DNA of 6,569 nucleotides. It comes from Pseudomonadota bacterium (GTDB taxonomy: Bacteria; Pseudomonadota; Alphaproteobacteria; Rhizobiales; Rhizobiaceae). The notes beneath the pieces were generated by a model that saw only the letters and a program-made list of their open reading frames with translations, was not told the DNA's origin and did not search any database. This document shows, piece by piece, positions 1 through 4,620 of the stretch (its first letter is position 1; each line of letters starts with the position of its first letter). The DNA lies in the NCBI GenBank assembly GCA_023419995.1, contig JAEZXF010000089.1, positions 1 to 6,569 on the forward strand. The letters are read 5' to 3'. The position numbers and the translations under genes were made by a program.

Positions 1-983
1 CACCCGTCGCGGTGCATCATCGGCAGGCGGCGGGTGAACACATGCACCCGCGCCGGCGGGTGTTCGTCCATGGCGAAGCGGCGAGCCGGATCGTCGAATC
101 CGCACAGGAAATTCAAATTGAGCAGCAGCGCCATCCTGCGCGGCCGATGCACGCGCAGGGCATGCGCCACGAAGGCATTGAGCACCTCGCCATAGGGCGG
201 ATTGGTGACGATGTCGCGTCCGGTCGACACCTCAGAGCCGAGGAAGTCGAACACGCCCTGGCACTCGCCATGCATCGTCGAAGTGCCGTAGTCGACGAGA
301 TCCGAGATCGCGACATCGTAGCCCGCTTCCTCCAGCGGGCGCAGGATCGCGCCGCGCCCGCATGCCGGCTCGTAAACGCCGGGCGCGGCATGAAACCGCT
401 CCAGCGCAAGCAGCGCGCGCATCGCCTCGACCGGCGTTTCGTACAGGTTGCTGCCGCGCTCCTCGCGCGTGGCGCTCTTCGTGCCGATGTTCGCCCGCAG
501 GCTGGCGCGGCTCGGCTCCAGCCCCGCCGCCAGCCGCGCGGCGATAGCCTGCTCGACGATGCCCGGCGCCTCGCGCTCGGCATCGCGCAGCTTGCGCGCC
601 TCGTGGATCTCCTGCCGGCTGAGCCCGACCTCGGCGGCCGTCGGCGGGCGAATGTCGTCAGCGTCTTCGACGACTTTCCTCGGCCGGCCCGTACGCTGCC
701 CGACCTCTCCCGACGCCTGCGCCGCATCGTATTCGTCGGCGAGCCGCACCTTGGCCCGGGCCTCGATCAGCAGCGCGTCGGCCTGCAGCCGCCGCGCCTT
801 GCCGACCAGCTTTTCCGCTGCGCCTAACCGCGAGGCGAACCCCGCCGCCGCCTTGGCCTGGTCGTAAGCGCCGGCCGCCAGCATTCGCGCCGCCATCACG
901 TCGCCCTCGTCGAGCAACGCCCGCGCCCGCTCGACAACGGCGACGATGTCCGAGGCATCGGCGATGGCGACGGCAGCATCCAT
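1..983 (-). CDS. DNA adenine N6-methyltransferase with N-terminal helical/HTH extension (3' end outside window)
   Basis: Translating the minus strand from the ATG at 983 gives 327 uninterrupted codons up to the window edge, so the C-terminus is missing. Residues 205-213 (EPACGRGAI) form the SAM-binding motif I, and residues 261-264 (NPPY) are the motif IV catalytic tetrapeptide of N6-adenine methyltransferases. YETP at 181-184, just before the SAM domain, is also common in such phage enzymes. The first 170 or so residues are mostly charged and helical; the stretch AEVGLSRQEIHEARKL (117-132) looks like a helix-turn-helix seen in phage methyltransferase/ParB-like fusions. The start codon overlaps the gapR stop as ATGA (980-983), with a modest GGGG-type ribosome site upstream. 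No restriction endonuclease partner is visible, so a solitary regulatory or protective methyltransferase is likely. The target sequence cannot be read from the protein. The methyltransferase assignment is firm; the role of the N-terminal part is inferred. Confidence 0.9.
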   Translation of the reverse strand, partial: MDAAVAIADASDIVAVVERARALLDEGDVMAARMLAAGAYDQAKAAAGFASRLGAAEKLVGKARRLQADALLIEARAKVRLADEYDAAQASGEVGQRTGRPRKVVEDADDIRPPTAAEVGLSRQEIHEARKLRDAEREAPGIVEQAIAARLAAGLEPSRASLRANIGTKSATREERGSNLYETPVEAMRALLALERFHAAPGVYEPACGRGAILRPLEEAGYDVAISDLVDYGTSTMHGECQGVFDFLGSEVSTGRDIVTNPPYGEVLNAFVAHALRVHRPRRMALLLNLNFLCGFDDPARRFAMDEHPPARVHVFTRRLPMMHRDG

Positions 984-1321
984 CACGCCATCCCCAGCGC
1001 GTGCTTGTAGAGGTCGAGGATCGCCTCCTCCTCCTGCCGCTCGGCCTGGTCCTTCTTGCGCAGCCGGATGATCGTGCGCATCGCCTTGGTGTCGAAGCCC
1101 GTGCCATTCGCTTCGGCGAACACTTGGCGGATGTCGTCGGCGATCTCGCCCTTCTCCTCCTCGAGCCGCTCGATGCGCTCGATGAAGGCGCGCAGCTGCC
1201 CGGCCGCCACCGTCTGCGGCCCGCTCGCCTCCTCGTCGGCGCCGGGGCGCAGCGCCTTGCCGGCACGCTCGCGCGCGGGCTGGCGCACGTCGTAGGGGCT
1301 GTACTCGTCGTGATCGGACAT
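983..1321 (-). CDS. gapR: GapR-family nucleoid-associated protein (DUF2312)
   Basis: This 112-aa protein carries the DUF2312/GapR signature across residues 40-112: [17 protein letters not shown], then [15 protein letters not shown], then [13 protein letters not shown] at the C-terminus. Caulobacter GapR binds overtwisted, AT-rich DNA ahead of replication and transcription and stimulates topoisomerases. Chromosomal GapR is about 89 residues, so this copy has roughly 40 extra residues at the N-terminus, rich in charge and proline and probably disordered. A strong ribosome site, GGGGAGG, lies 7 nt before the ATG. The start overlaps the upstream ParB-like stop as ATGA and the gene's own stop overlaps the methyltransferase start in the same way, so translation is probably coupled. 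Many alphaproteobacterial phages carry DUF2312 genes, so the copy may serve phage replication or alter host nucleoid structure. Family identity is very secure; phage-specific function is inferred. Confidence 0.95.
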   Translation of the reverse strand: MSDHDEYSPYDVRQPARERAGKALRPGADEEASGPQTVAAGQLRAFIERIERLEEEKGEIADDIRQVFAEANGTGFDTKAMRTIIRLRKKDQAERQEEEAILDLYKHALGMA

Positions 1322-2121
1322 CAGCGCGCCTCCCCAATCTGGATGAGGTTAACGCGCTTGCCTTTGTTGTAGACCTCGACCACAGCCTTGGTGATCGCCG
1401 TTTCGGACGAGCCGCCCGAGAGCTTGCGGAACGCCTCGGCATGCGCGGTGAGCTGTGCGAACGATTGTGGACGCAGCGCGCTCGCCAGATCGCCGTCGGC
1501 AATGCCGGTGTTGTTGCGGATGATGCGAGACAGAGCCGTGATCAGCGTCCCGCGCAGCGCCTGCGCCTCGTTCGGCCACGCGGCGCGGATGACGAGCAAC
1601 GCACGGCGCGTGGCCTCGTCGCCGTAGCGTTCGATGCAGCGCTTCACCGCTCCGATGGAATTGGTGAGGTTGGGCCGATAATACCCGGCCGCTGGCACCA
1701 CGTCGCACCCAGCCGATTGCAGCACGGCCGAGATCGCCTGCGCCGTCGGATCGCCGGCCGTCAGCCCGGCCCAGTATTGCTCGACCGAGGTGACGGCCAT
1801 GCGGTCGCGGTTGATGGCGAGGAAATTCTGCGCCTCGTCGGCCGCGCCGGCATGCGCCACGATCACCGCCGGTACTGCCTCGACATCCGGATGCAGCTCG
1901 GCCGCCTTCCAGCGGTGCTGGCCCTCGACGACATTGTAGCGCCCGTCATCCTTGCGCGTCAGCACCAGCGCGCCGAACTTGGCCCAAGAGAACCCGCGCA
2001 ATATCTTGTCGACCAGCGCCGGACGCACGTCGCGCTGATAATTGCTGTCGACGTCGATTAAGGTGACGTCGACCCATTCGAGGTCGGGCGCGGCGCCGAT
2101 GTCACGGTTGATCTCGCTCAT
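1321..2121 (-). CDS. ParB-like nuclease-domain protein (ParB/sulfiredoxin fold)
   Basis: A 266-aa protein. Residues 15-90 show the ParB/Srx N-terminal fold: [16 protein letters not shown] (16-31), where the family has its conserved Q-R pair, and then [13 protein letters not shown] (62-74), whose GQHR matches the GxxR nucleotide-binding motif of ParB (CTPase) and related enzymes. The segment [20 protein letters not shown] (97-116) fits the strand and helix that follow in phage ParB-like proteins. The remaining 150 residues are helical and not recognised; they lack a clear ParB central HTH, and no parA neighbour is visible. A partitioning role is therefore not supported. Regulation of replication or of the adjacent methyltransferase and GapR is more plausible. 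The ribosome site GGGAGG lies a few bases before the ATG, and ATGA overlaps join it to both neighbours. Domain call is confident; function is unknown. Confidence 0.85.
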   Translation of the reverse strand: MSEINRDIGAAPDLEWVDVTLIDVDSNYQRDVRPALVDKILRGFSWAKFGALVLTRKDDGRYNVVEGQHRWKAAELHPDVEAVPAVIVAHAGAADEAQNFLAINRDRMAVTSVEQYWAGLTAGDPTAQAISAVLQSAGCDVVPAAGYYRPNLTNSIGAVKRCIERYGDEATRRALLVIRAAWPNEAQALRGTLITALSRIIRNNTGIADGDLASALRPQSFAQLTAHAEAFRKLSGGSSETAITKAVVEVYNKGKRVNLIQIGEAR

Positions 2122-2462
2122 GTCGCCTCCCTGCCCGCCACAACGAGCCGATAAGCGCCAACGCCGCGCGAGGCGCTGACAATAGAGATTCCGAGCGGCG
2201 CCACCTTTCGGCGCAGCTTGGAGATAAGGGACTGAATGACCTCACCCTCAGGAAGATCGGCGTCGAGGGGATAGAGCGCGCGCTCGATCGCACTTCGCGA
2301 AACGAACTCGCCACCTGCGCGATGCAGCAGGCGCACGATCTCCATTTCCTTCCCGCCAACATGCGCAACGGCGCCGTGACGGATGATGACGCCTGCATCA
2401 TCAACGCGCAGCGCGTCATCATCGGGCAGGGTCTGGCCGCAGGTCGGACACATGCAGGCCAT
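2118..2462 (-). CDS. Winged-helix DNA-binding protein with N-terminal Cys cluster
   Basis: The chosen start at 2462 gives 114 aa; the frame stays open upstream, but this ATG overlaps the previous gene's stop as ATGA and has GGGAGGGG 5 nt before it. Residues 35-108 look like an OmpR/PhoB-type winged helix: GGKEMEIVRLLHRAGGEFVSRSAIERALYP is followed by an acidic turn, a recognition-helix region VIQSLISKLRRKVAPLGISI, and a C-terminal hairpin ending in GVGAYRLV. There is no receiver domain. The N-terminus has cysteines at residues 3, 5 and 8 (CMCPTC), which could form half of a metal site, perhaps completed by His or by dimerisation. A second in-frame ATG three codons downstream would still keep the CPTC pair. 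The protein probably acts as a small phage transcription factor or replication-region binding protein. Fold call is good; target is unknown. Confidence 0.82.
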   Translation of the reverse strand: MACMCPTCGQTLPDDDALRVDDAGVIIRHGAVAHVGGKEMEIVRLLHRAGGEFVSRSAIERALYPLDADLPEGEVIQSLISKLRRKVAPLGISIVSASRGVGAYRLVVAGREAT

Positions 2463-2758
2463 CACAGCCCCTCCCGCCTGTCGTCCGCCACGCTGGGCTG
2501 GCCGGCGAGAAAGTCGCGATGGAACCGGCAGTAGCTGCCGTTGACGCTGCCGCGCCGCCAGTCGTCGATGCCGACCGGCTCGGCACAGAAGCGCACGCCG
2601 TCGGCGGGATGCCCGACCGGGAAGCGGCATCCGCGCGGCGGCACGTCGAGCAGGATCACGCCGTCGGGATCCGCGCCCGGAGCGATCGGCGCGTTGCGGC
2701 CGGCGACGGCATCGAACAGCGAGCGGAGAAAGGCGGAGGGGCGAGGCTGGGCGTTCAT
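2462..2758 (-). CDS. Small protein with GcrA C-terminal (sigma-interacting) type motif
   Basis: A 98-aa protein. Residues 42-80 carry GCRFPVG (43-49), RFCAEPV (56-62) and SYCRFH (75-80). This matches the C-terminal signature of GcrA, C-[RK]-[WF]-P-x-G ... FC ... YC-x-x-H, with Cys44, Cys58, Cys77 and His80 in the expected order. GcrA of Caulobacter binds the housekeeping sigma factor through this part and binds CcrM-methylated promoters through an N-terminal HTH. That HTH is absent here: residues 1-41 are a short unrelated lead-in. The protein could therefore bind sigma/RNA polymerase without reading DNA itself, or be a zinc-binding phage protein that only shares the Cys/His pattern. The start ATG overlaps the upstream stop as ATGA and has a GAGGG ribosome site. 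Gene call is strong; GcrA relatedness is likely; role is inferred. Confidence 0.78.
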   Translation of the reverse strand: MNAQPRPSAFLRSLFDAVAGRNAPIAPGADPDGVILLDVPPRGCRFPVGHPADGVRFCAEPVGIDDWRRGSVNGSYCRFHRDFLAGQPSVADDRREGL

Positions 2759-3255
2759 CGGGCCGCCCTCGCCATGATGTGGCGCTCCTGCCGGGCCAGC
2801 TTGCGCATGGCCGCGGCCTTGACCGCGATCGACTCGCCGATTTCCTTGCGCGCCGTGCGCACCGTGTGCAGGCAGGTCGGCGCGGTGGCGGCCGCCAGCG
2901 CCGCGGCGTTGCCCTCGCCTCCCTCCCGGATCATGTCGCCGACATCGTCGAGCGCGAGCGGCGCGCCGTCCTCGCCCTCGTCGAGCGGCACCAGGCGGAA
3001 CCCCGCGAGCGCCGCCAGCTCCTCGAGCAGCGGCACGGCGACGCCGTCCGGCATCTCGCGCTGCATGTCGAGAAGGATGTCGACCGGCATGAAATCCTTC
3101 GGCTGGGCGATGCTGCCGTATTCCGACAGCGCCGGCGCGCCGACGCGCGTCACCAGCGAGAAGCGCTTGCCGCTGACGATCTTGAGCGAGTGCCGCGTCG
3201 CGGCCTTGAGCGCGTCGCGCTCCTCGTCGGTGGTGTTCCTGGGCAGTTTTTCCAT
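2755..3255 (-). CDS. Phage CII-like regulatory protein (putative)
   Basis: Starting at the ATG at 3255 gives 166 aa; GAGG lies 6 nt before it. The frame is open to 3363, but that part overlaps a palindromic intergenic element and reads unlike protein, so the shorter start is preferred. Residues 12-90 follow the pattern of phage CII-type regulators of alphaproteobacterial prophages: an N-terminal helix (RDALKAATRHSLKIVSG), a serine/glycine-rich helical turn ending in SEYGS (44-48), then DFMPVDILLDMQRE (54-67) and an LAGFRLVPL segment (83-91). The C-terminal third is an alanine- and charge-rich helix that may be an oligomerisation region. It is the first gene after the 114-bp gap, with ATGA coupling to the GcrA-like gene. 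A DNA-binding regulator is the best reading; the family name is from memory of the motif pattern and was not searched. Confidence 0.7.
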   Translation of the reverse strand: MEKLPRNTTDEERDALKAATRHSLKIVSGKRFSLVTRVGAPALSEYGSIAQPKDFMPVDILLDMQREMPDGVAVPLLEELAALAGFRLVPLDEGEDGAPLALDDVGDMIREGGEGNAAALAAATAPTCLHTVRTARKEIGESIAVKAAAMRKLARQERHIMARAAR

Positions 3256-3369
3256 GGCGGGCCTCGGGCAAGGCTTCGCCGTCAAGAGAATTCTTTCGCA
3301 AAAGATTCTCATGATCGGCGCGTGGGTCTGATTCAAGGTGCGGGCATGAACACCCGCGAACACATCACG
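3256..3369 (-). other. Intergenic spacer inside the leftward unit
   Basis: These 114 bases separate the 84-aa gene from the CII-like gene and are the only real gap in the leftward unit. They hold a 25-bp interrupted palindrome (3286-3310). On the minus strand a TTGACG hexamer at 3278-3283 has no matching -10 box at normal distance, so no second promoter can be claimed. No terminator with a T-tract is visible, so transcription from the Cro-type promoter probably runs through. Confidence 0.5.
3286..3310. promoter_or_regulatory. 25-bp interrupted palindrome, possible operator upstream of the CII-like gene
   Basis: Outer arms GAGAAT (3286-3291) and ATTCTC (3305-3310) are perfect inverted repeats. 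Inner TTT (3294-3296) and AAA (3300-3302) also pair, around a CGC centre. The element is AT-rich in a GC-rich setting and lies about 30 bp before the start of the CII-like gene. The symmetry suggests a dimeric regulator site. It does not resemble the TTTCAG-type operators in the immunity region. It is not an intrinsic terminator, since no U-run follows on either strand. Confidence 0.45.
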
Positions 3370-3624
3370 TCACGGCGGTCCCTGCGGAGGCGGGAGAGCC
3401 TCGGAGACATCGCCCTCCCGCCCCGCAACGCGGGCACGCGCACTGAAACGGCTGCCGGCCGCGCGATCGAACGCCGGCACGGCGACGAGGTCGCCCTCGA
3501 AGGTGAAATGACCCGCGCCGGAGGTCGGCAGGGAGGGGGAAACCCCCTCCGACGCGGGAGCTTCCGCTGCGCGTGGCCCCGCGCTGCGGAACGGGAACGG
3601 GAGAGCGGAGCGATGCGCGATCAT
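3370..3624 (-). CDS. Hypothetical 84-aa protein, second gene of the leftward unit
   Basis: Not recognised. The ATG at 3624 overlaps the Cro-type gene's stop as ATGA and is preceded by GGAG at 8 nt, which argues for a real, translationally coupled gene. Codon third positions are mostly G or C, as in the neighbouring genes. The first 37 residues are proline-, serine- and alanine-rich (PFPFRSAGP, SPSLPTSGAG) and probably disordered. Residues 38-70 look more ordered (GHFTFEGDLVAVPAF, then RFSARARVAG), like a small beta structure, and the protein ends in a proline-rich tail. A perfect 8-bp GC hairpin is embedded at 3532-3550, so part of this segment may act as RNA structure as well as coding sequence. 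In phage maps this slot often holds small early regulators. No function can be assigned. Confidence 0.6.
   Translation of the reverse strand: MIAHRSALPFPFRSAGPRAAEAPASEGVSPSLPTSGAGHFTFEGDLVAVPAFDRAAGSRFSARARVAGREGDVSEALPPPQGPP
3532..3550. repeat. Perfect 8-bp GC-rich hairpin with 3-nt loop inside the 84-aa gene
   Basis: GGAGGGGG (3532-3539) and CCCCCTCC (3543-3550) are perfect inverted repeats around AAA (TTT in the minus-strand transcript). Seven of the eight pairs are G-C, so the RNA stem would be very stable. No U-tract follows, so it is not a canonical terminator. It could pause RNA polymerase, limit translation of the 84-aa frame, or protect the distal message. The repeat is read directly; its role is inferred. 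Confidence 0.6.
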
Positions 3625-3824
3625 TCGGCCGTCTCCGGTTCGTACTCAAAGAGATCGGGGCGCAGCGCCTGCATCGACAATCCCGTCGCTGCAGCCACGT
3701 CGCGTAGTCGCTCTGATGGAACACGCTTCCACATCGATATAGCCGACGGCGAGCAACCAAGGCGCCCGGCCAGAGCTTTGCGCCGGCCTCGCTTTGCGTC
3801 GAGGTATTCGATGAGCTTGTCCAT
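3621..3824 (-). CDS. YdaS/Cro-type helix-turn-helix protein, first gene of the leftward unit
   Basis: A 67-aa protein starting at the ATG at 3824. The sequence KALAGRLGCSPSAISMWKRVPSERLRDVAAATGLS (residues 16-50) is a compact HTH, with SPSAISMWKR as the recognition helix. The closing ALRPDLFEY (53-61) is the hallmark tail of YdaS/Cro-like phage proteins (RPD-[LI]-F). It lies divergent to the XRE repressor, the usual arrangement of Cro and CI. The frame is open to 3881, but an upstream start would lie above the promoter at 3832-3860, so the short form is preferred. The -10 box is only 7 bp before the ATG and no Shine-Dalgarno sequence is present, which points to a leaderless message. The stop overlaps the next ATG. 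It probably competes with the XRE repressor at the TTTCAG-type operators; the family call is strong and the opposing role is inferred. Confidence 0.88.
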   Translation of the reverse strand: MDKLIEYLDAKRGRRKALAGRLGCSPSAISMWKRVPSERLRDVAAATGLSMQALRPDLFEYEPETAE

Positions 3825-3831
3825 GCGCGGC

Positions 3832-3850
3832 AAATTAAGTGGGACTGAAA
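3832..3850 (-). promoter_or_regulatory. Operator-like element copy 1 (overlaps leftward promoter)
   Basis: Minus-strand sequence TTTCAGTCCCACTTAATTT. It shares TTTCAG, ACT and TTAATTT at fixed spacing with the copies at 4597-4615 and 4631-4649. The AGT-NNN-ACT core is symmetric, as expected for a dimeric HTH repressor site. It covers the promoter spacer and -10 box. Confidence 0.7.
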
Positions 3851-3860
3851 TATCAGTCAA
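3832..3860 (-). promoter_or_regulatory. Promoter of the leftward unit, TTGACT-N17-TAATTT
   Basis: On the minus strand TTGACT (3860-3855) and TAATTT (3837-3832) are separated by exactly 17 bp. Both boxes are close to the sigma-70 consensus. The expected transcription start, 6-8 nt past the -10 box, falls at or next to the ATG at 3824. The spacer and -10 box contain one copy of the 19-bp TTTCAG-type element (3832-3850), so a bound repressor would block polymerase. Confidence 0.8.
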
Positions 3861-3876
3861 GCTGAAAAATTTCAGC
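3844..3876. repeat. Cluster of TTTCAG half-sites between the divergent HTH genes
   Basis: Two further inverted repeats lie back to back here. ACTGAAATATCAGT (3844-3857) has perfect 5-bp arms, and GCTGAAAAATTTCAGC (3861-3876) has perfect 7-bp arms and a 2-bp centre. Each arm is a version of the TTTCAG half-site found in the 19-bp elements, so the divergent region offers several overlapping ways to seat HTH dimers. It also covers the leftward -35 box. Confidence 0.65.
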
Positions 3877-3888
3877 ACCACTTTATGG
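3870..3888 (+). promoter_or_regulatory. Operator-like element copy 4 (diverged)
   Basis: Plus-strand TTTCAGCACCACTTTATGG matches the other copies in TTTCAG, the ACTT core and spacing, but its right end is diverged. It points toward the XRE gene and is 38 bp centre to centre from copy 1, in inverted orientation. No good -35 box lies at the expected place, so any promoter for the XRE gene here would be weak. TTTATG (3882-3887) is a possible -10 box. Confidence 0.5.
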
Positions 3889-3919
3889 CATGGGCGGCCG
3901 GGGAAGGAGATGCTTCGGG

Positions 3920-4342
3920 ATGTCTAGCGCACACTCCAAACTCGCCGTGCCAACATCCGTTAAGGAGCGCCGTCTCAAGCTTGGATGGGGCCAGGAACTC
4001 CTTGCCGAGAAAGCGGGCCTCAGCACGACGACAATTCACAACCTAGAATCTGGGAAGAACGGCTTTACCGACAAATCGCTTGCCGCCCTATCAAGCGCAC
4101 TCGGCTGTACGCCGGCCGAGCTGCTGACGCCGCTAAGAGACCCAACACCGAAGAAGACCAGGAGTGAGCCCGAGATCCTCGCGTTGCTTGCAAGCATTGA
4201 GGGCCTGAGCGATACAGATATCGACGTCGCGTTCGGTGTAATCCGGTTAGCTCTGTCTAGACGGGGCGGATCAGAACCAGCGGAACAGAATGATCGATCT
4301 GCACCTGCCAGTCGCCTCCATGAAGTAGAGCCATCGCGCTAG
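3920..4342 (+). CDS. XRE-family HTH transcriptional regulator, probable phage repressor
   Basis: A 140-aa protein from the ATG at 3920, with AAGGAG at 3904-3909. The in-frame ATG at 3890 lies next to the operators and has no ribosome site, so it was not chosen. Residues 13-71 form a classic XRE/Cro-CI HTH: SVKERRLKLGWGQELLAEKAGLSTTTIHNLESGKNGFTDKSLAALSSALGCTPAELL. Residues 82-114 form a helical segment (EILALLASIEGLSDTDIDVAFGVIRLAL), perhaps for dimerisation. There is no LexA/S24 self-cleavage domain, so induction would not follow the lambda RecA route. The last 28 residues, from GGSEPAEQ on, overlap the convergent 73-aa gene and look unstructured. Base composition is lower in GC than the flanks (29 of 60 in 4021-4080), suggesting a separately acquired immunity cassette. 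Divergence from the YdaS-type gene supports a CI role, which is an inference. Confidence 0.88.
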   Translation: MSSAHSKLAVPTSVKERRLKLGWGQELLAEKAGLSTTTIHNLESGKNGFTDKSLAALSSALGCTPAELLTPLRDPTPKKTRSEPEILALLASIEGLSDTDIDVAFGVIRLALSRRGGSEPAEQNDRSAPASRLHEVEPSR

Positions 4343-4478
4343 AGAGCTCAGCAGCCTTTCGCCTCACAACAATCTTTGGATCGAGTGGCGCAGCGGCGCC
4401 TGCCGCCTCACGCAACCCCGCGACGATTTCGTCGTTGCGCGTGAGGAACTTTGGTCGAATGCGATGAACGAGTGCCAT
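4257..4478 (-). CDS. Hypothetical 73-aa protein convergent with the repressor
   Basis: The ATG at 4478 is chosen because GGAGGGG lies 3 nt before it and a TTGTGT-N18-GATAAT promoter (4533-4504) predicts a transcription start about 19 nt upstream. The frame is open to 4589, but those codons overlap the promoter. The protein begins MALVHRIRPKFLTRNDEIVAGL, continues with DPKIVVRRKAAELSSAM (helical), and ends in HGGDWQVQIDHSVPLVLIRP, which looks like paired beta strands. It recalls small basic hypothetical proteins of alphaproteobacteria and their prophages, but no function is known to me. Its last 86 nt are antisense to the 3' end of the repressor gene. Having its own promoter away from both arms suggests it could be expressed in the lysogen, so a moron or immunity-accessory role is possible. 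Gene call is fairly good; function is unknown. Confidence 0.68.
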   Translation of the reverse strand: MALVHRIRPKFLTRNDEIVAGLREAAGAAAPLDPKIVVRRKAAELSSAMALLHGGDWQVQIDHSVPLVLIRPV

Positions 4479-4503
4479 TCTCCCCTCCATCCAGTTCAGG
4501 AAC

Positions 4504-4533
4504 ATTATCCTACGCGAAGAGTCAAGAACACAA
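4504..4533 (-). promoter_or_regulatory. Promoter of the 73-aa gene, TTGTGT-N18-GATAAT
   Basis: On the minus strand TTGTGT (4533-4528) and GATAAT (4509-4504) are 18 bp apart. The -10 box differs from TATAAT at one base. The predicted start near 4497 leaves a short leader containing the GGAGGGG ribosome site of the gene starting at 4478. No TTTCAG-type element overlaps it, so it may be free of the repressor control seen at the other two promoters. Confidence 0.65.
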
Positions 4534-4596
4534 AGTGAACCGACGTCTTTGGCCGACATATGGGGCTTGAGCAAGATCTCTCGACGCATTGCTAAT

Positions 4597-4615
4597 TTTC
4601 AGTGACACTTAATTT
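4597..4615 (+). promoter_or_regulatory. Operator-like element copy 2
   Basis: Plus-strand TTTCAGTGACACTTAATTT. It agrees with copy 1 at all but three central bases, and its core AGTG-A-CACT is a perfect palindrome. It lies 34 bp upstream (centre to centre) of copy 3, in the same orientation, close to three helical turns. No good -35 box accompanies it, so it looks like an auxiliary operator and not a second promoter. Confidence 0.68.
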
Positions 4616-4620
4616 TCCCA

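Noticed and set aside
12..827. Plus-strand open frame of 271 codons
   Set aside because: It is antisense to the methyltransferase, whose SAM motif and NPPY motif are on the minus strand. The translation is rich in Arg, Ala and His with no recognisable domain.
1441..2061. Plus-strand open frame of 206 codons
   Set aside because: It is antisense to the ParB-like gene and has no motif or convincing start signal.
1321..2121. A chromosome- or plasmid-type partition locus, from the ParB-like gene
   Set aside because: No parA partner, no parS-like repeats seen, and no recognisable central HTH in the protein.
3340..3357. GCGGG / CCCGC hairpin between the 84-aa gene and the CII-like gene
   Set aside because: Only a 5-bp stem with an 8-nt loop and no following T-run, so a terminator is not supported; such stems are expected by chance in GC-rich DNA.
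3825..3881. Longer start for the YdaS-type gene, at 3881
   Set aside because: It would lie upstream of the promoter and would place the operators inside the coding region.
2779..3927. Long plus-strand open frame of 382 codons
   Set aside because: It lies opposite four minus-strand genes with motifs, ribosome sites and overlaps. Its arginine-rich translation is typical of an antisense frame in GC-rich DNA, and it would cross the leftward promoter.
4479..4589. Longer start for the 73-aa gene, at 4589
   Set aside because: The extra 37 codons overlap the TTGTGT-N18-GATAAT promoter. The ATG at 4478 has a strong ribosome site, while that at 4589 has none.
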